Below are positions 48,831-62,789 of a stretch of DNA of 64,000 nucleotides, piece by piece; positions within the stretch are counted from its first letter, which is position 1; each line of letters opens with the position of its first letter. The position numbers were made by a program, and so were the translations under genes. A model generated the notes under the pieces. That model saw only the letters and a list, made by a program, of their open reading frames with translations, was not told the origin of the DNA and did no database searches. The stretch lies in the NCBI GenBank assembly GCA_003993805.1, contig RSEF01000001.1:181325614-181389613 (forward strand). The letters are read 5' to 3'. Source of the DNA: Himantopus leucocephalus (taxonomy: Eukaryota > Chordata > Aves > Charadriiformes > Recurvirostridae).

Positions 48831-51800
48831 AAAGGTTCAGGGAAAGTTCATTTCTATTGTTTTACCATGGTTACAAAACAGAAAAAAAAGGAGAAATCCT
48901 GCATTTGTAACATATTGCTTCCTTGGGCCCTGAAGGTAGTATGATCTTTTTTTTCCTCTTAAATTGAACACAGAAATATAAACCTCCTGATTATCTGTAA
49001 TGTAAACAAAAGAATATTTTCTGATCACTTTTAAAGTAAAACACAGATGTTCTGCATTGACTGCTGATGTCATTAAACAAAATGTTTGTATTCATTTAAT
49101 TTGATCTCCTGAACTGTTAGCGTTTAAATTTGTTACTAGGTCAATAGAAAAATTAAAGCTTCATACCGGCTGTTAGAATACTGACTTTTGTTTACATATT
49201 TTTCACTTTAATTAGCTCACAGTAAGCCTGTTGAAATGAGTATGTTTGCTTTTTCTTTAAAATATAACCTGCCCATTGAAGCGTTTTCTTTTTATTGTGG
49301 TTGTAAAATAAAGAAACATTTTCATGAAAAAGTGTGATCTTAAATGTCATCATATGTGTTTAACATTTATGGCAAGGTTGTAAACCACTTGTGAGGTACC
49401 ATTATGAAAGGGGTTTAAGTCTTAAGATAAACGTGTTCTTTACATATATAAGAAAAAAGAGAAAGGGTAAAGGACTTATCACAGCATTGGTATGTTTTAC
49501 ATATGAACAGTTGAAGAAAGCTAATTCTACGCCAGTTGAGTACTTCATTCAAAGAGGTAAATTGTGTAATAGGTCTAGTGTAGAATAAAATTTGTTATCT
49601 ATACCAATGTGAAGAAATTCTGTAAAGCAAAAGGTTGCACAAACATTCTCTTAATGGAAAGAGTTGCATGAAATTTGACTGAACTCTGAAGGTTGTGACA
49701 CAGCATAATCTTCAACAATACGTTTTTATTTATAAAGGCCTTTATGTATAATTCCTATAAGCCACTTTTTAGATAAGTGAAGCTATTTGTAGATCTGACT
49801 GTTACACAAGTCAAAGTGATAATGGCATTCAAGATAACATTAGTTATGGAAACTAGCTTACAGGGGTGAGTGTATATTTGTTATTTTCCAGAGTTGCCTG
49901 CCTCTATTATTATTAAATGTGATCTCATTAAGAAAAGCAAATTTCACATATGCTAAGCTGGGCCAGGATGAATGTGTACTTTAATTTAAGATCTTTGGGG
50001 AACACGCAGATAATATTGTTGACTTAGTATGTGTCATTAATCTTCCAGGACGGTGGTGCAAGGCATGTGCTCTTAGTGTCTTTCTACCCAAAGAGGTTTA
50101 CGGGAGAGGTCTGTGGTCATTCGAGTCATCTCACTATACAATTGCTATTGACTGAATTGACATTTGAGTCTTAACAATAACGTTGTGGAAAGGGGGGGAA
50201 AAAAAAAAGAGAATACTTGGTTGTTGTTCAGCATATGTGAGAGTTAGGAAACTTTATAGGGTGCAAATGAGGACTAAGTAAATGCTTTTACCCTTTGTTT
50301 ACCCTTGACTACACTTCTACGTTTGATATGCATTAGCAAATGACATCTGTTTTTTCAATTGACTGTGGTGCTCATTTTCTTTCTTAAATGATTGTGTTAA
50401 TGTTACTGTGCCCTGCTAATCACCTGCAGGGATTGCAGTTTGTATGTATGCATACTACACAGACATTCCCCCCCCCCAATACGTTTGCGTATGTAGACGT
50501 TCCAGTGATCATCCTTGTAGATCATGGTTCTGTCATGATGGGGACATTGGCGATACTCATCGTGCACCATTTAGTACTTGGTGAAAGAGTCACAGAAGCT
50601 AGAGTGGACCTGTTTACATACTATGTGTTTCTCTAGCTCACCTGAGTNCTGTATGTATGCATACTACACAGAGATCATGGTTCTGTCATGATGGGGAGAT
50701 TGGCGATACTCACCGTGCACCATTTAGTACTTGGTGAAAGAGTCACAGAAGCTAGAGTGGACCCGTTTACATACTATGCGTTTCTCTAGCTCACCTGAGT
50801 GGTGCATAGTCTCACAACCCGGTGGGAGAGAAGGTGGCAGTCGGTACTTACTGAAGAGGATGAAGTCTAGATTAGTTCCTCCTTTGCTTTAAGTTGTGTG
50901 AGACAGAAAGCTTTTGGGAGGACTAAATCTGCTATACCCAGTAGTCCAAGGCATGTCTTGTCATTATTTTTTTCTTAAGTCATTGGATAAATGGCTAAAT
51001 TGGAACAGATCACTGCTTTACTGTTCTGCTTGCCGGACTCCTTTTGTGTATCTGAGCCTCTATACTTGGAAGGTACTGCTTAAAAACTGTAAAACTTTCA
51101 TCTCTTTTAATAGACAGTGTAATGAAAAAGCATCATTACAAACATATTATACGTTGCCACTTTATTCAGTTCTAGTAAAGCAGATTATATCTGATATCCA
51201 AGTCAAGAAAGTCTTGAAGGCATCACTCTGACGTTCAGCCAAGCGTGTAACCAAGCATGTTTGTGGGCAGGATAATGTCTAATTTCATTCCTGTTCTGTA
51301 AAAGGGATACTCTTCTGCCATTTTTTTTTTTCCTAAGAACTTGGTCGATTACCACAGAAACTTGCCCAGTTCTGCGAGAAGTACTGATCCACAGCATAGA
51401 AGACATATTTTTTGGTCAAGTAGGTGTTTCTTTGGTATCATCTTTAGTACTGGAGTGAATCTTGAAACTGCAAAAGCTAGTATGAAGTCTCAAGCAAACA
51501 GATAGCATCTTGGGGAAAACAGCATTGGTGAAAATGTCCCTCTTGGATTGATCCATGACACTTTGATCAGTGTTTACAACATCTAACATTCAAAGATCAT
51601 CAGGCAGAACAAAATCAGGAGAAAAAATGTTTGGATTAGTTTATTTGATTATTTTGGATGATTTTTCATTTCTAAGCCCTTAACTTGCCTGTGGCATAAC
51701 ATTTTCAGAGCTTTTTCTGCCTGTGAACAAGACAGAGTCTTACAGGAAAGTAAATTTTTATTGGTAAGAAAACAGAACAGAAACTGAGGTACTCAGTTTT

Positions 51801-53046
51801 TGAAGCTAAGGCTTTCAGAAAAGTAGAAAATAGGAAGAGTCAAAATAGAATCGTGAATTGACACCTGCTTTGACTCTTGCCTAACTTGATTCTGGGTGTG
51901 GAAAGAAAATGTGTTTGTAATTATTATGATTAATTTGTATTTCATTATCATCTCAGTGCTCAGTCATGAGCAAGTCTGCAAGTCTGTGGTGCCATTTTGA
52001 CCATCTTGGAAGTTGTGCTACTCTAAGAAATTCTTTTCCATGGAATTCTGTCGTACATGTCCCGTGCTGCTGAAGATAGGAAGTTCATAAAAGGAAAGAT
52101 GAATTGAATTGAAGGTGTCTCAACCAGAATTCATAATGAGAATGCATTTACAACCATTAAAATTACATGACGAATTTGGTCTTTTAATTTGGGGGTTCTT
52201 TATTTTGGCTAATGTGAGATGTTTTTGAGAAACACACTTAGATCTTTTCAGACCAGGTGTAGCAGTAATTTAAATTAGTTTCAAAGTGTAATATCTTTCT
52301 GTCATAAGGTGCTTTGGAGGTGGGAAGTAAAGGGACTAAAGCAAGTTTAAGTTTTCCAGTCACAGAGTAAATACAGAGCAGTTCCATGGTTAGGCATGTT
52401 AAATTACATAATAAAATAAACTTCTCAGTAACTGATTTCTGTCTTTCTGTAAAAAAAAAAATCCTTTGATATCTTCCTATGTAACTGTATTGTATGAAGG
52501 TTCACCCAAATGCAATTACCAGAATGACACAGAAATATAAATAATAATAAAATCTTACAAGAAGTAGATACATTTGTCAGCTCTGTTACCCAGAAACATG
52601 CTACTTGTACTACTTAACAGAAATGACTGATTAACTTTTCAGTGTTTCCCTAGGATAACACGTTAGTAGCAGACTGTTACTTCTGATAGGGCAAACTTTA
52701 CATAAGATAATTATGGGACAGCTTTGAGCACTGTCTGTATTTCAGACCTGCAAATAACATATCTACAAACACCGACTAAGGGGTTATGGTGTTATATTTT
52801 ACGGTATCACCAGATTTGCTCCTCTGTAACTTGATAGCAATACATGAATGACTTTTAAGTTGTTGAAAGGCTAACAAGTAAAAGTATCTTTGGCTGGATC
52901 ACTTTAATATTTCCCCTTGAACCTACAGTATTGTCTATTTTTTTTTAATTTAATCTTTTTAGGACTTGGGAGTCGTGGATTGCTATTCTGTATCGTCCAA
53001 ATTACTATAGTACTACTACTGCTCAGCAGGGAAAATTGTGCTACTA
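48831..53046. other. Intronic sequence, no gene recognised
   Basis: AT-rich. A further TAAT-containing stretch at 49070-49250 might extend the regulatory block. A single-N duplication at 50441-50800 is listed separately. Confidence 0.5.
50441..50800. repeat. Direct repeat around a single N, second copy lacking about 55 bp (likely assembly artefact)
   Basis: The segment from TGTATGTATGCATACTACAC to CTCACCTGAGT occurs at 50441-50647 and again at 50650-50800 after the N at 50648. The second copy lacks the C-run-containing stretch at about 50465-50519 and differs at several single bases (CATCGTGC/CACCGTGC, GACCTG/GACCCG, TATGTG/TATGCG). The pattern suggests two divergent haplotypes placed in tandem. 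Confidence 0.85.
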
Positions 53047-53174
53047 TTCATAGAATAGAATTATCATAGAATCATAGAATTGTCTAGGTTGGAAGGGACC
53101 TTGAAGATCATCAAGTCCAACCATCAGCCTAACACTGCCAAACCCACCACTAAACCATGTCCCTAAGCACCATG
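53047..53174 (-). mobile_element. CR1 LINE 3' tail fragment
   Basis: Begins with TTCATAGAATAGAATTATCATAGAATCATAGAAT, i.e. several copies of the 8-base CR1 terminal repeat read in reverse, then AGGTTGGAAGGGACCTTGAAGATCATC, CAACCATC, CCACTAAACCATGTCCC. Only about 130 bp remain. It lies within intronic sequence and has no coding content. Confidence 0.94.
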
Positions 53175-56100
53175 TTATTCATACCGTTATAGATGTTGCT
53201 CTGCAAAGAAAAGGGGAGGTTGAATTTGGGTGATTGTTTCTGTTCCTTGCCTTGCACAAGGAAAAGAAAATGCAAATTTTTTTTATTGTATTCCATAGTA
53301 GAATATAAAGGCCAAGGAAGGCTACATCTAAACTTACGAGTCTGGAACACTGCAACACACCTGGGATCTTGATTTCACAAAGAAGAGATTTTGGGGGACT
53401 GGGTACACAGATCAGGGATTTTTCCTGGAATATACCATAATTCATTTTTTCCNATAAGTGATTTTTTCCCTATGAGTTCATATTTTGCTGTGTTTTGGAA
53501 GTAAAGTAGAATTAGAGTACACACAAGGGTTTACTAATTAAAGAGTACCTACAAGGGTAATCAGCCCTCTTGTATCTCTTGGTCCACATGGAGTTTAAGC
53601 GATGGCCATTGTGCTGGGTGTTGCACAAACCCATTGCTATACTAATAGCTGGTTTCTGTCCCAAACAATTTGAAGTCTGAATGACAGAGGTGGAACTAAC
53701 AATGTGCATACTCATTAACTTTTAGTTTAGGACTTGCTTACTGATATCAGGTAGAAGTGCCCTCGGTCAGAGAGTAGACTCATTTCACCAGTGTTACTTG
53801 CACAGTGCTACCCAACATAAATATCTTACTCTGGTCCTGGATATCCATTCACAGATTTGTATTTATACATATATGCAAATACAAAACACCTTATTTAAGG
53901 TTTAAATTCTTGATTTTAATGGATACCATCAATCTGTGTTACATCAGCTGTGCAGTTACAGCTATACAGACTAATGGAGAGTCTTTTCAGTATTTCATAT
54001 TGCTACTGTTACTCTCAAATGTACAATAAAAGTCACTTTTCAGCTTTTATTTAGGTGGTTCCAGCAATTCTTTGGAAGTGTACGGTTAATGAGTGTGGGT
54101 TTTCAGAATTAAAAAAAAGGTGAATAAAGGGCAGTGAACATTAACCACAGTCTCTGGCAGAAGCTAGAATAAAATTTTTCATTTTGAGTATAAATAGTTT
54201 TTTAAAGGGCAAAGGGTTTAAGATATAGGCAGCTTCATTAAAAAGGTGACAGTTCACTTGTTTCAGCATTTCATGCGAAGAATTGTGGCCAATTAAGTGA
54301 TGAATGCATTCAGATATTACAGTGGATACACTTATATGATAGAACTCCATTATCAACTGTTATGAATAAGAATAGCATATTAATTAACAAACTGCCAGGA
54401 GAACCAGAGTATTTTCACAAAATACTTACCTTGAATAGTACAATTCTTTTTTTTTTTTTTTCATCTTTACTTGAGCTTAAATCAGCATTGAAATGTGTAC
54501 CTATCTTTAATTTAATACAGGTGGTAAAGAACACCAGCTCTGTGACCCCTTGAGCAATGGTGGGCTTGTTTATTATGTAGGTGTTTTTTCCTGCTGTGTT
54601 TCTGTTCTTTTTTTTTTTTAAATGGATGTCAAAATGGCAGCTGCTGCCCAGTATGCTCTACTGGAAGACAAATCAGATGCTAATTTTCTAGACAAGTTAG
54701 AAGTTTCTTAAATGAAGATACTTATGTATGTATGGTTATATATCTGTTCAAAAGAGGAGTGTGCTATTCTATGGCCTAATTCTGCTTTGAGTGTAATTGG
54801 TTATTTGTACATGCAATTATCTGATTTATGTTCACAAATTTGTAATTACATGTGCAAGTTATATGCAGAGATGAATGCAGATGGTTAGAAAACAAGCCTT
54901 GAAGCAGGACCGTTCATTCCAACTAAAGTTCATACATTTAAATCATTGTTTCGGGCCATCTGCAGACTCTTAACAGACATAACCACATCAGTTACACTTG
55001 CTTCACATTAGGAATCATCTCAGCAACTTGAAGTAGAAACTTTTTTAAAAAATGAAAGCTTAAAATTCTTTTAGATTGTGTCGTTATGGTTCTAACCTGC
55101 CTTTCTGGCCTATAAGCTCCATGCTTGACATTTTTATAATATACATAGTAGATGTTGTTTTGAGGGGATGTTTTTAGAATTAAAAGCCTAAGAAAAGATG
55201 AAAACAGTTGAGGAAAAAATAGGCTTTGCATCTGTTATACTTTGGGGTTTCATGTGGGTGAATAACACTGTTAGAAGGAATCGTTTAGCTTGCATATTTA
55301 AATTATGGGTGCGGTTTATGCTGTAAGGTTGAGTGAAATGGGAAAGGCATCTGTTATAACTTGACAGAAAGAGCATTTGTGGGAAGCATGCACTTTAAAT
55401 CACTGCTCTTTGTACAGAGTGGGGTTTTTTTTTGCAGTTGAAGAATTATTCTGAAAAGACAGCAGTGTAAATAGAGGAAATAAATATGATTTTGCAAGGT
55501 TTTCTTGTTGCTGTTGCCAATATTCCTAAATATCTTTCTTCAGGATCTCTGGTGCTGTGATTTCTGTACTTCTATTGGATATTCTGAGTACTCTTTCTGA
55601 AGCAATGTTTATATCAAGTGAAAATATATCAATATGGTTTGAATTTATCCATGAGTTCTGTTTAATAATTGCATTTCGTTGTTCATTCAGTCTTATTTTC
55701 TACCCCAGCTTGTATGGCTGTCATCGTCAGAGGCTTGTGTTTCACAGTTATTACATAATCATGAGAGCCAACATACTTAAATGTTTTAAGAACTTCCAGG
55801 CAGGTCTAGTGTTTCAGCTAATTAGATGAAGCAGCGAACTTTTTGGCTTAATTTACTTCTGACATCATAATTCTGCCACCCAACAGAATTAGATTAATTT
55901 CTTATCTGTTTTTCCCTTTCCAGTGGATGACTTACAGATCTCAATTTCATTAATAGAACAGTCACATTTCAGTAATATTTTAAACTTATGTACAATCACA
56001 GCTGTATTCAAATCTGGTACTGTAATTTACTCCAGTAACACTCAGCTTTCTAACTGGTTTTATTTGCTTTCTTGCCCTTTAGGTTATTCACATATTCAAG

Positions 56101-58011
56101 TAGTATGGTCAGTCAAGCAGAATCTTTTTCTTACATTCTTTCAATGTGTTTGTAGTGGGACTTCAACCATCAAGTGAGAGCTGGCAGGTGCTGCTGTAAT
56201 ATATATTCTATATATTTTTGCACTCCTGTACCTTCTATCTTGTACACTTCTATCAAGAATATTCCTGATCTTGCTGAAAAGCAGAGTGATTTGGGCTGCA
56301 GGGTTGAGGAAGATGGAAATGACGTGATGTTTACATGACTGGTCTGTTAGGAAAAGAAATAATTCAACAAGGTCTTCTCTACTCCCCCAAAAGTTTAGTA
56401 TCCTAATACAAACCAGTGCTCGTGTATTACTGCTGTAAATGGCTTTGGAATGAGATATTGAGTGCAATATATTTTCTTCCATTTAGCTTAATTATTTGGG
56501 CCACTGATAAACTGGTGCTGCATTTCTAACCGAATATCCGGTTTTGGCCATTTTGGTTCAAAAATAGCAGTACAGTGTTCTGTTAATGAAATGCAGTAAT
56601 ATTTTATCAGTATGCTTTTTCCACTACTCACTCCTATAACATGATGTAATTCTTTTAAAGATCATTCATGTACTTTGTGAAGATTTTTAAACAGATCTTT
56701 GTATTTATTTTTATCAGCATTGCTTGCTGTCTTAGTAACTCCTAATATATCATGAGTTCAGCACTAATTATTGTGTGAGAACATTTTCTGTTTAACTGTG
56801 AGAAGAAAAATAAATTTAAGGTAATTGCACTGAGAGTTTTATTGTTTTATACGACTGCTGCAAGTAAAAAGGACATGGTGTGATTTCTAACGTTTGTTTT
56901 ACTAACTGCCAAAATAGATATATGCCCAGTCTTAGAACTGCATTCTTCTGCTTTGTTCTTCAGTGGGAGTAGAAGGGGAAAACTTAAAATAGTAAAGTAT
57001 AAGGTTTAGATCGATGTATGTTGTCATTTTTTTTTGCCTTTAAAATGCTAGTTCAGTGCATTAGAAATATTTATGAAGGTTACCTTGGCAAGCAAGTGTT
57101 TTCCAACCAAAGGAATTAAATTACACAAAAGGTTTAGTCAGTCTTCCTAGACCTTATTTTTCAGAATTGACACGCCCTTGGCTCAAGTCTTATTCATGTG
57201 AAGGCTGCACGTATGACGCCGAGAGCAGCACGGAAGCTATCTCAAAAACCAGAAGTACCACGTATACTGTGTGGGAAGAGTCCACTGTCTTTGATTCCAG
57301 GTTGTCACGGGCCATCGCTGTCTTTGCATTAAGTCAGCACGTAGCCTCAGGCTGTGACATCCTCAGCCCATTTGCAGTGGCCATCGTATGGCAAACACGT
57401 AATATCCACTTCCAGTAGCTGTTGACCTAACTTCCGTTCAGCCAGCTTCTTTGAGGTCAAAAATTCTGCGTCAGGCTTTGAAGCTCTGAGGGGAGGTAGA
57501 AGAACTGAGAAATAAAGCCCAGGTTTTCAATATGTACCGAAATGGGATGCATAAATGCTGACGTAGCTAAAATTGATATTGATATTCAAAGCTGTTCTAA
57601 GCCATTCTAAGAACATAAAAAATACATGAAATAAATTTGCCAAATGCTTGTTACAGATTTGCTGCCTATCACATCTGGAGTGTAACTGTCCCCGCCACCC
57701 CCCAGTATTACTGATTATAAAACTGCCTGGCCAATGGCAGCTTCACTGCATCGTGTTTGCTCAGTTTGAAATGAGGACAGTATTTCTGTGTACTAAACTT
57801 GCTCACAGACAAGGTTAAAAATAAAACTGTAAATGTTGAAAGCTGGCCCTGAAAATAATTAGTTTTGGCTGGAAAGGCAGTGTGCCTTCTTACAGCTGGT
57901 CAGAGTTGCTGTTTTCTTTAGGGATACTTCATGAATTGAATAAAAATAATTTTAAGAGTGAAACGTTGTTCATCTAGCGTTAATTTTGCACAATTACTCC
58001 TCGAAGGAATT
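53175..58011. other. Intronic sequence, no gene recognised
   Basis: AT-rich with a lone N at 53453, which is flanked by repeats of TTTTTTCC. A locally GC-richer segment with several CpG at 57160-57480 contains an 83-codon frame without a recognised domain. Confidence 0.5.
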
Positions 58012-58202
58012 TCTTCTTTAGGAAGAAATTTTTCACTCTGGGGGTGGTGAGGCACTGGAACAGGTTGCCCAGAGAAGTTATGGATGCCCCATCCCTGGAG
58101 GTGTTTAAGGCCAGGTTGGATTGGGCTTTGAGCAACCTGGTCTAGAGGGAGGTGTCCCTGCCCATGGCAGGGGGNGGTCTATGATTCTGTGATTCTATGA
58201 TT
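58012..58202 (+). mobile_element. CR1 LINE 3' fragment with a deletion at a single N
   Basis: Matches the CR1 end region: AGGAAGAAATTTTTCACTCTG, TGAGGCACTGGAACAGGTTG, GATGCCCCATCCCTGGAGG, GAGCAACCTGGTCTAGAG, GTGTCCCTGCCCATGGCAG, ending in CTATGATTCTGTGATTCTATGA. The usual stretch between the GGCAGGGGG and the terminal repeats is missing exactly where the N (58175) stands, so bases were probably lost at an assembly join. Confidence 0.95.
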
Positions 58203-61200
58203 AAATTCAGGACATCAGAAAGATAAATCTCAATTTTGTTGCACACTCTTTTCGTTTTGTAGTATGTGTTTTGCCATGCAATCAGTTATCTATAAAATGC
58301 TAGTTACGTACTCTGAGAGGTATATACTACTCATGAAGAGTTTCAGCTGTTTTGGAACTAATACCTTCCTTGGTGCTCAGAACTCTAACAGAAATCAGTG
58401 GGAGGAGGTCTCTATGTCTAAAGCTTTCAAGGATAAGACCCTTAAATTTTAAAGCCATGGCTGTCTTTTGGTAGATAGTGAAAAGAGCTGAATGAAAAGT
58501 CTGCTTTCTTTTGAAGCCTGCAGATAAACCTGTACCTCTTCTCCCTTCACCTCTTTCTACATGATTGTGCAGGACTAGATCTTCTGCTGATTATGTCTAC
58601 TTTTAATTGTTTTGCCCTATCAAAGTGATTTCTAGCAACAAGCTCGTACTTTGATAATAAAATTGGAGATGTATAAAACTTTAAAAGTGTAATCAAAGCA
58701 CAAGATTTTAGCTGATAATAACCACTGATTCTTCCATTTTTTATTCTTTAATTCAGCCATCTGTTGTTGTCTGGATTCAGTAACCCAGGAAGGATGTAAG
58801 GCTAATATATGTTGATTGAAAGACCAAAAAAGATCTACTTCAGAGAATTTGCTGTACTCTAGGACAATATACTCCCAATTGCTTCTCATGTTTTGTACCT
58901 TTCATGCCAGTCACACTGCAGAAGACGTATACACCCTTGCCTTCAAAGATGAAAATGCTAGAGCCATAGTATTCCTTGAAGTCTTTGTGAAAGTTGAAGG
59001 GATGAAATACAAATCTGACCCAAAATGGATGGATTTATTTTCAGTGGTTCTGGAAAGTGTTCTGAATATCTCATTAGCTGATGCTAATGAAGAAAATATT
59101 TCCTTCCCTTTTTGAGAGTTTCAGGGTTCTCCAGTCTGCACCTTTACTTCCTCTGTCACATAGTGGTGTATTGTAACTGTAAATTGTGGTAATTGTCTAC
59201 AAACATAAAACTTAGTTGTCTGTGGGAATGTCTTCTAAGCCCTGAAAAAAGTCTGCAAATTTTGATACAACGCTTACACAAGCCTATATAAGGTAGACAA
59301 GTTTTGAGGGAGCTAAATGTATTTAGGTGCTTCACTTTAAAAACTGAGCATTAGGTTAGTAATATGTGGTTCTATAGGAAGCTTTCATTTTCTTCTTCAA
59401 CATATGTTAAGACACCTCACACATGATAACTTCAGTTTTAGAGAGAAAAAAAAAGTAACTTACATATTGATATTTCTAAAAGCAGAAAAAGTGACAATGT
59501 ATCAGTTACATATCCTTTTTAATAGATAAACAAGGAACTGGTAACTTCGCTTTGACTTCTCCTCAGGACTTTAAACCAGTTAATCATTGTGGCTTCCTTG
59601 AATCTTTGTTGAAATTGTCTACTTTCTGCTCTCTCTAATTTAATCTTCAAACAGTGAAACAGTAGAGAGGAAGACCAGCTATGACTTCCAGATGTAGGTC
59701 TGTTTCTTCTAGTGTCTTCTTGCAGAGTCCCAAAAGACTCCTTGACTTCTCCGTACTATGACCTTACATATTCACAGGACTTAAGTTGGCTCTTTGAGTT
59801 TTGGCACTTCATCTTAGCTCTAAAAAATCCAAACTGTAGTCATCTTCAAAATCAAAATGGGTCAGTTTTGAGTAGTTTACCTGTTGAGATAACTAGCATT
59901 ACCTTAAGAAGTCAAATGTATCTTCAGAAGAACCGCTGTTGTTCTTCCAATGATTTAATTCAGATAAAAGACAAAATCTTACAATATCTTTTACATCTCT
60001 ATAAAAGCTTATATATAAAATCTAAATTTGAGCAAGGAGAGTATTATCAACAGTTTTTAAATGATTATTTTGGTATCTCAGTGACGTCAGCTCACAGAAT
60101 AACTTACACTCTGGCATTTAAACATATCTTTTGCATAACAAATCAACTCATACCTATTTGAATTATATTTAATTTTCACACTGAAGACAAATCTACTGAT
60201 TTTGATACAAAATAGGAATGTGAGTGCTTTGAAGCAGGCTTCTTATCTTGGAATGAGAGTGAACTTGTCCCAGTGTAAAAATAAGTAGGTCTTTACTATA
60301 CACAAGTCTAGGAAAATTACCAGCAAAATGATTCATTAAGCTATTTTTATCATTCTGTTTATGATAGTTAAACTCATTTGCTATGCTTTTTTTAATGTTT
60401 TTTTTTAAGAGTTTATCATATAGCTATAAAAATGATAATGAACAACAAAATAACATGCAAGTTTTCAAATAGAATCAAAGTTACTATTTTTTGAAGTAAT
60501 TTTTACATAGTGTTTTTTCCACAGCTTTGGTAATGATTCATACAAAATTCTTGCAATTCTTATTGTTTGAAAGCAGATCTTATAAAATGGTAGTATTTCG
60601 AGTTAGGAATTTGGTGAATGAAACAAGCACATAATATAAGTAACGGATTAAGACAATTATTGTTACTTAATCAGCTATTGGGGACAATCAGTATGTCCTT
60701 ATTTTAACCAATCAGAGATTTACTCATTTTAATTGCGTATTGCATAGTCTGCTGTGACTCTAAATCAGATCTTCCAGACCTTAAGAAATAATTCTTACGT
60801 TTGTTTTTCTGCCTTGTCATAAGGAAAAGCATTTCTTAAATAGCTAAAGGCATATTATAGTAAACTGGAGTTAGTGCTTTGTCACTTAAAAATTATACCA
60901 GGATAAAAGAGGTTTATGTCTCAGAAATTTCCTTTAAATATTGTTAGTTGGATGGGAATTGAGAGTTTAGGACTTCATGGAAACACTTATATGGTAAAGT
61001 TCGGGATAAATCATGGGGTAGAGCTGGGTTGCTGGGCTCATTTGTTTATAGAGTAGCGCAATCAACTTGATTGTAGAAGGCGACCAAAGGAAGAGTTTTG
61101 CCTTGGGTATTTCAATATCATTCACCTATAATTTGCTGCTGACCTTCATTTACAGATTTGGTCCATGGGTGTCTTCGCTTAGGCTTTAAAGAGGGCTGGT

Positions 61201-62789
61201 TCTATTCCTCAAAATCAAAGACAAAGGCATTCAGACTTCACCATAGCTATATTTGTTAGTAAGCATTAATTCATCAAAGAGAATCTTCGCAGGAGTGAAC
61301 TTGTTTTTTAAAGACTTGGAAATCATTGGTAGGTTGTGCATTATGCCACGGCACCCTGCTTGTGTTTTTTATGCTGTTGTCAGACCCTTCCATACTCATA
61401 TCACAGCGGTGATTTGAGAACAGTGCATCATCGTAGGTATTTAAATTAAGCCATTAAAGTTTTCTTACATAGTGGCATTTTTTGGTGGGTGAATATATTA
61501 GAAACACTCCATTTAAATCAGATCGGTTTTTGTCTATAATGTTTTTATCAGTTTTATGTGTATTCATGGTGTGTTTATTTTTATTGTAAATCACAAAGGA
61601 AATTTCATAGAAAGGTGGAAGACACAATTTGGTTCTGTGAGCTGGAATAAGACACTATTCTTTTTCTGCAACTGTTTTTCTTGTAGTTGTGAACATATAA
61701 CGATTTTGTTTGTAGTAAAGAAAATCAAAAATCCCAAACCAATCAAAGAAATTATCAAGCTTATAATTTTAATAATGACCTCAGCTCAGGACATTAAGTT
61801 GGGAATTAATGATCAGTTAAGGTTAATGACTCAATGCCTTGAGTCATTAAACTCCAAGAAAATGCCCTGTACTTCGATTGTTTTGGGTTTATTAAAGGTA
61901 GGTTGTAGAAGTTGCAAATAAAAGGGTATTTCCAAACACAAGGGGATTGAATATGAACAGAAAACAGAGGTATTTTATTTTCTGCCTCCTTCTGCAGTCC
62001 CAGCATAGCTAAAAATGCCATTATACTTGGTGAGAGTTTTGTTCGTGTGAGGACCTAAGGAGCAAAACCTTTCATAGCCATCTTTCTTTTCTTTCTTGTT
62101 TTGAAACAAATGAAGAACCTCAAATGTTTGGCAAAGCATAGGTTAACACTGCAGTGTTAGAACCACACATCCCTTTTTCTTCTGTGAAGTTATTCCACAA
62201 TGTCCCCTAAATAAGCAGTTGGAGGATATTGCAATAGTACCATGCTATGATCTATACATAAGAATACAAGCTTTTGGATATGCATTGTATGTAGCAGGTA
62301 CATATTTGCATGTAAGTGGGTAATAAGTATTTTCATTGTAATCCGTATCTAATTTGTATGCTACTTACACAGTCCAGGAGATGGAAAGTTGTGTATGTGA
62401 GCATTTAACAGACAAGGAGTGCTTAAACCTGAAGCCCTTTATTTTTCCATACTGGACAGATATAAGCTGCTATGATGGCAGTTGCTCAACAATATCTTAC
62501 AAATAATTCTAAGTCCTTTCTGACATAAAGTAGTATATTTAAAGTAAGGTGTCTTAGTGAGATTTTACTTTAAATAGAATAAGGGTTAAATGATAACTTG
62601 ACTTATCTTTTAAATGACAAAAAATAAAGAAATTGCAAGACCTTTTCACACATTAGATATGTATTGTCATTTATCATCTAGATATCAGGCTAGCAGTGCA
62701 AAGTAATAAAACATATCATCGAAAAATGTGCTATAGGTCTGAATCACTCTTTCATTCCACCTCCCAGCTAACTGTAGTATTAAATCAAA
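58203..62789. other. Intronic sequence, no gene supported
   Basis: AT-rich. It contains the longest non-repeat open frames outside the CpG island (99 codons at 58816-59115, 149 codons at 59712-60161, 121 codons at 61556-61921). None has a recognised domain, their composition follows the AT-rich background, and one or two frames of this length are expected by chance in 64 kb. I do not call them genes. Confidence 0.5.

Noticed and set aside
58816..59115. 99-codon open frame on the + strand
   Set aside because: No domain recognised. Near another chance frame, but without shared similarity or a joining exon structure.
59712..60161. 149-codon open frame on the + strand
   Set aside because: No recognised domain, amino-acid use follows the AT-rich background, and about one frame of this length is expected by chance in 64 kb. 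No splice or promoter context.
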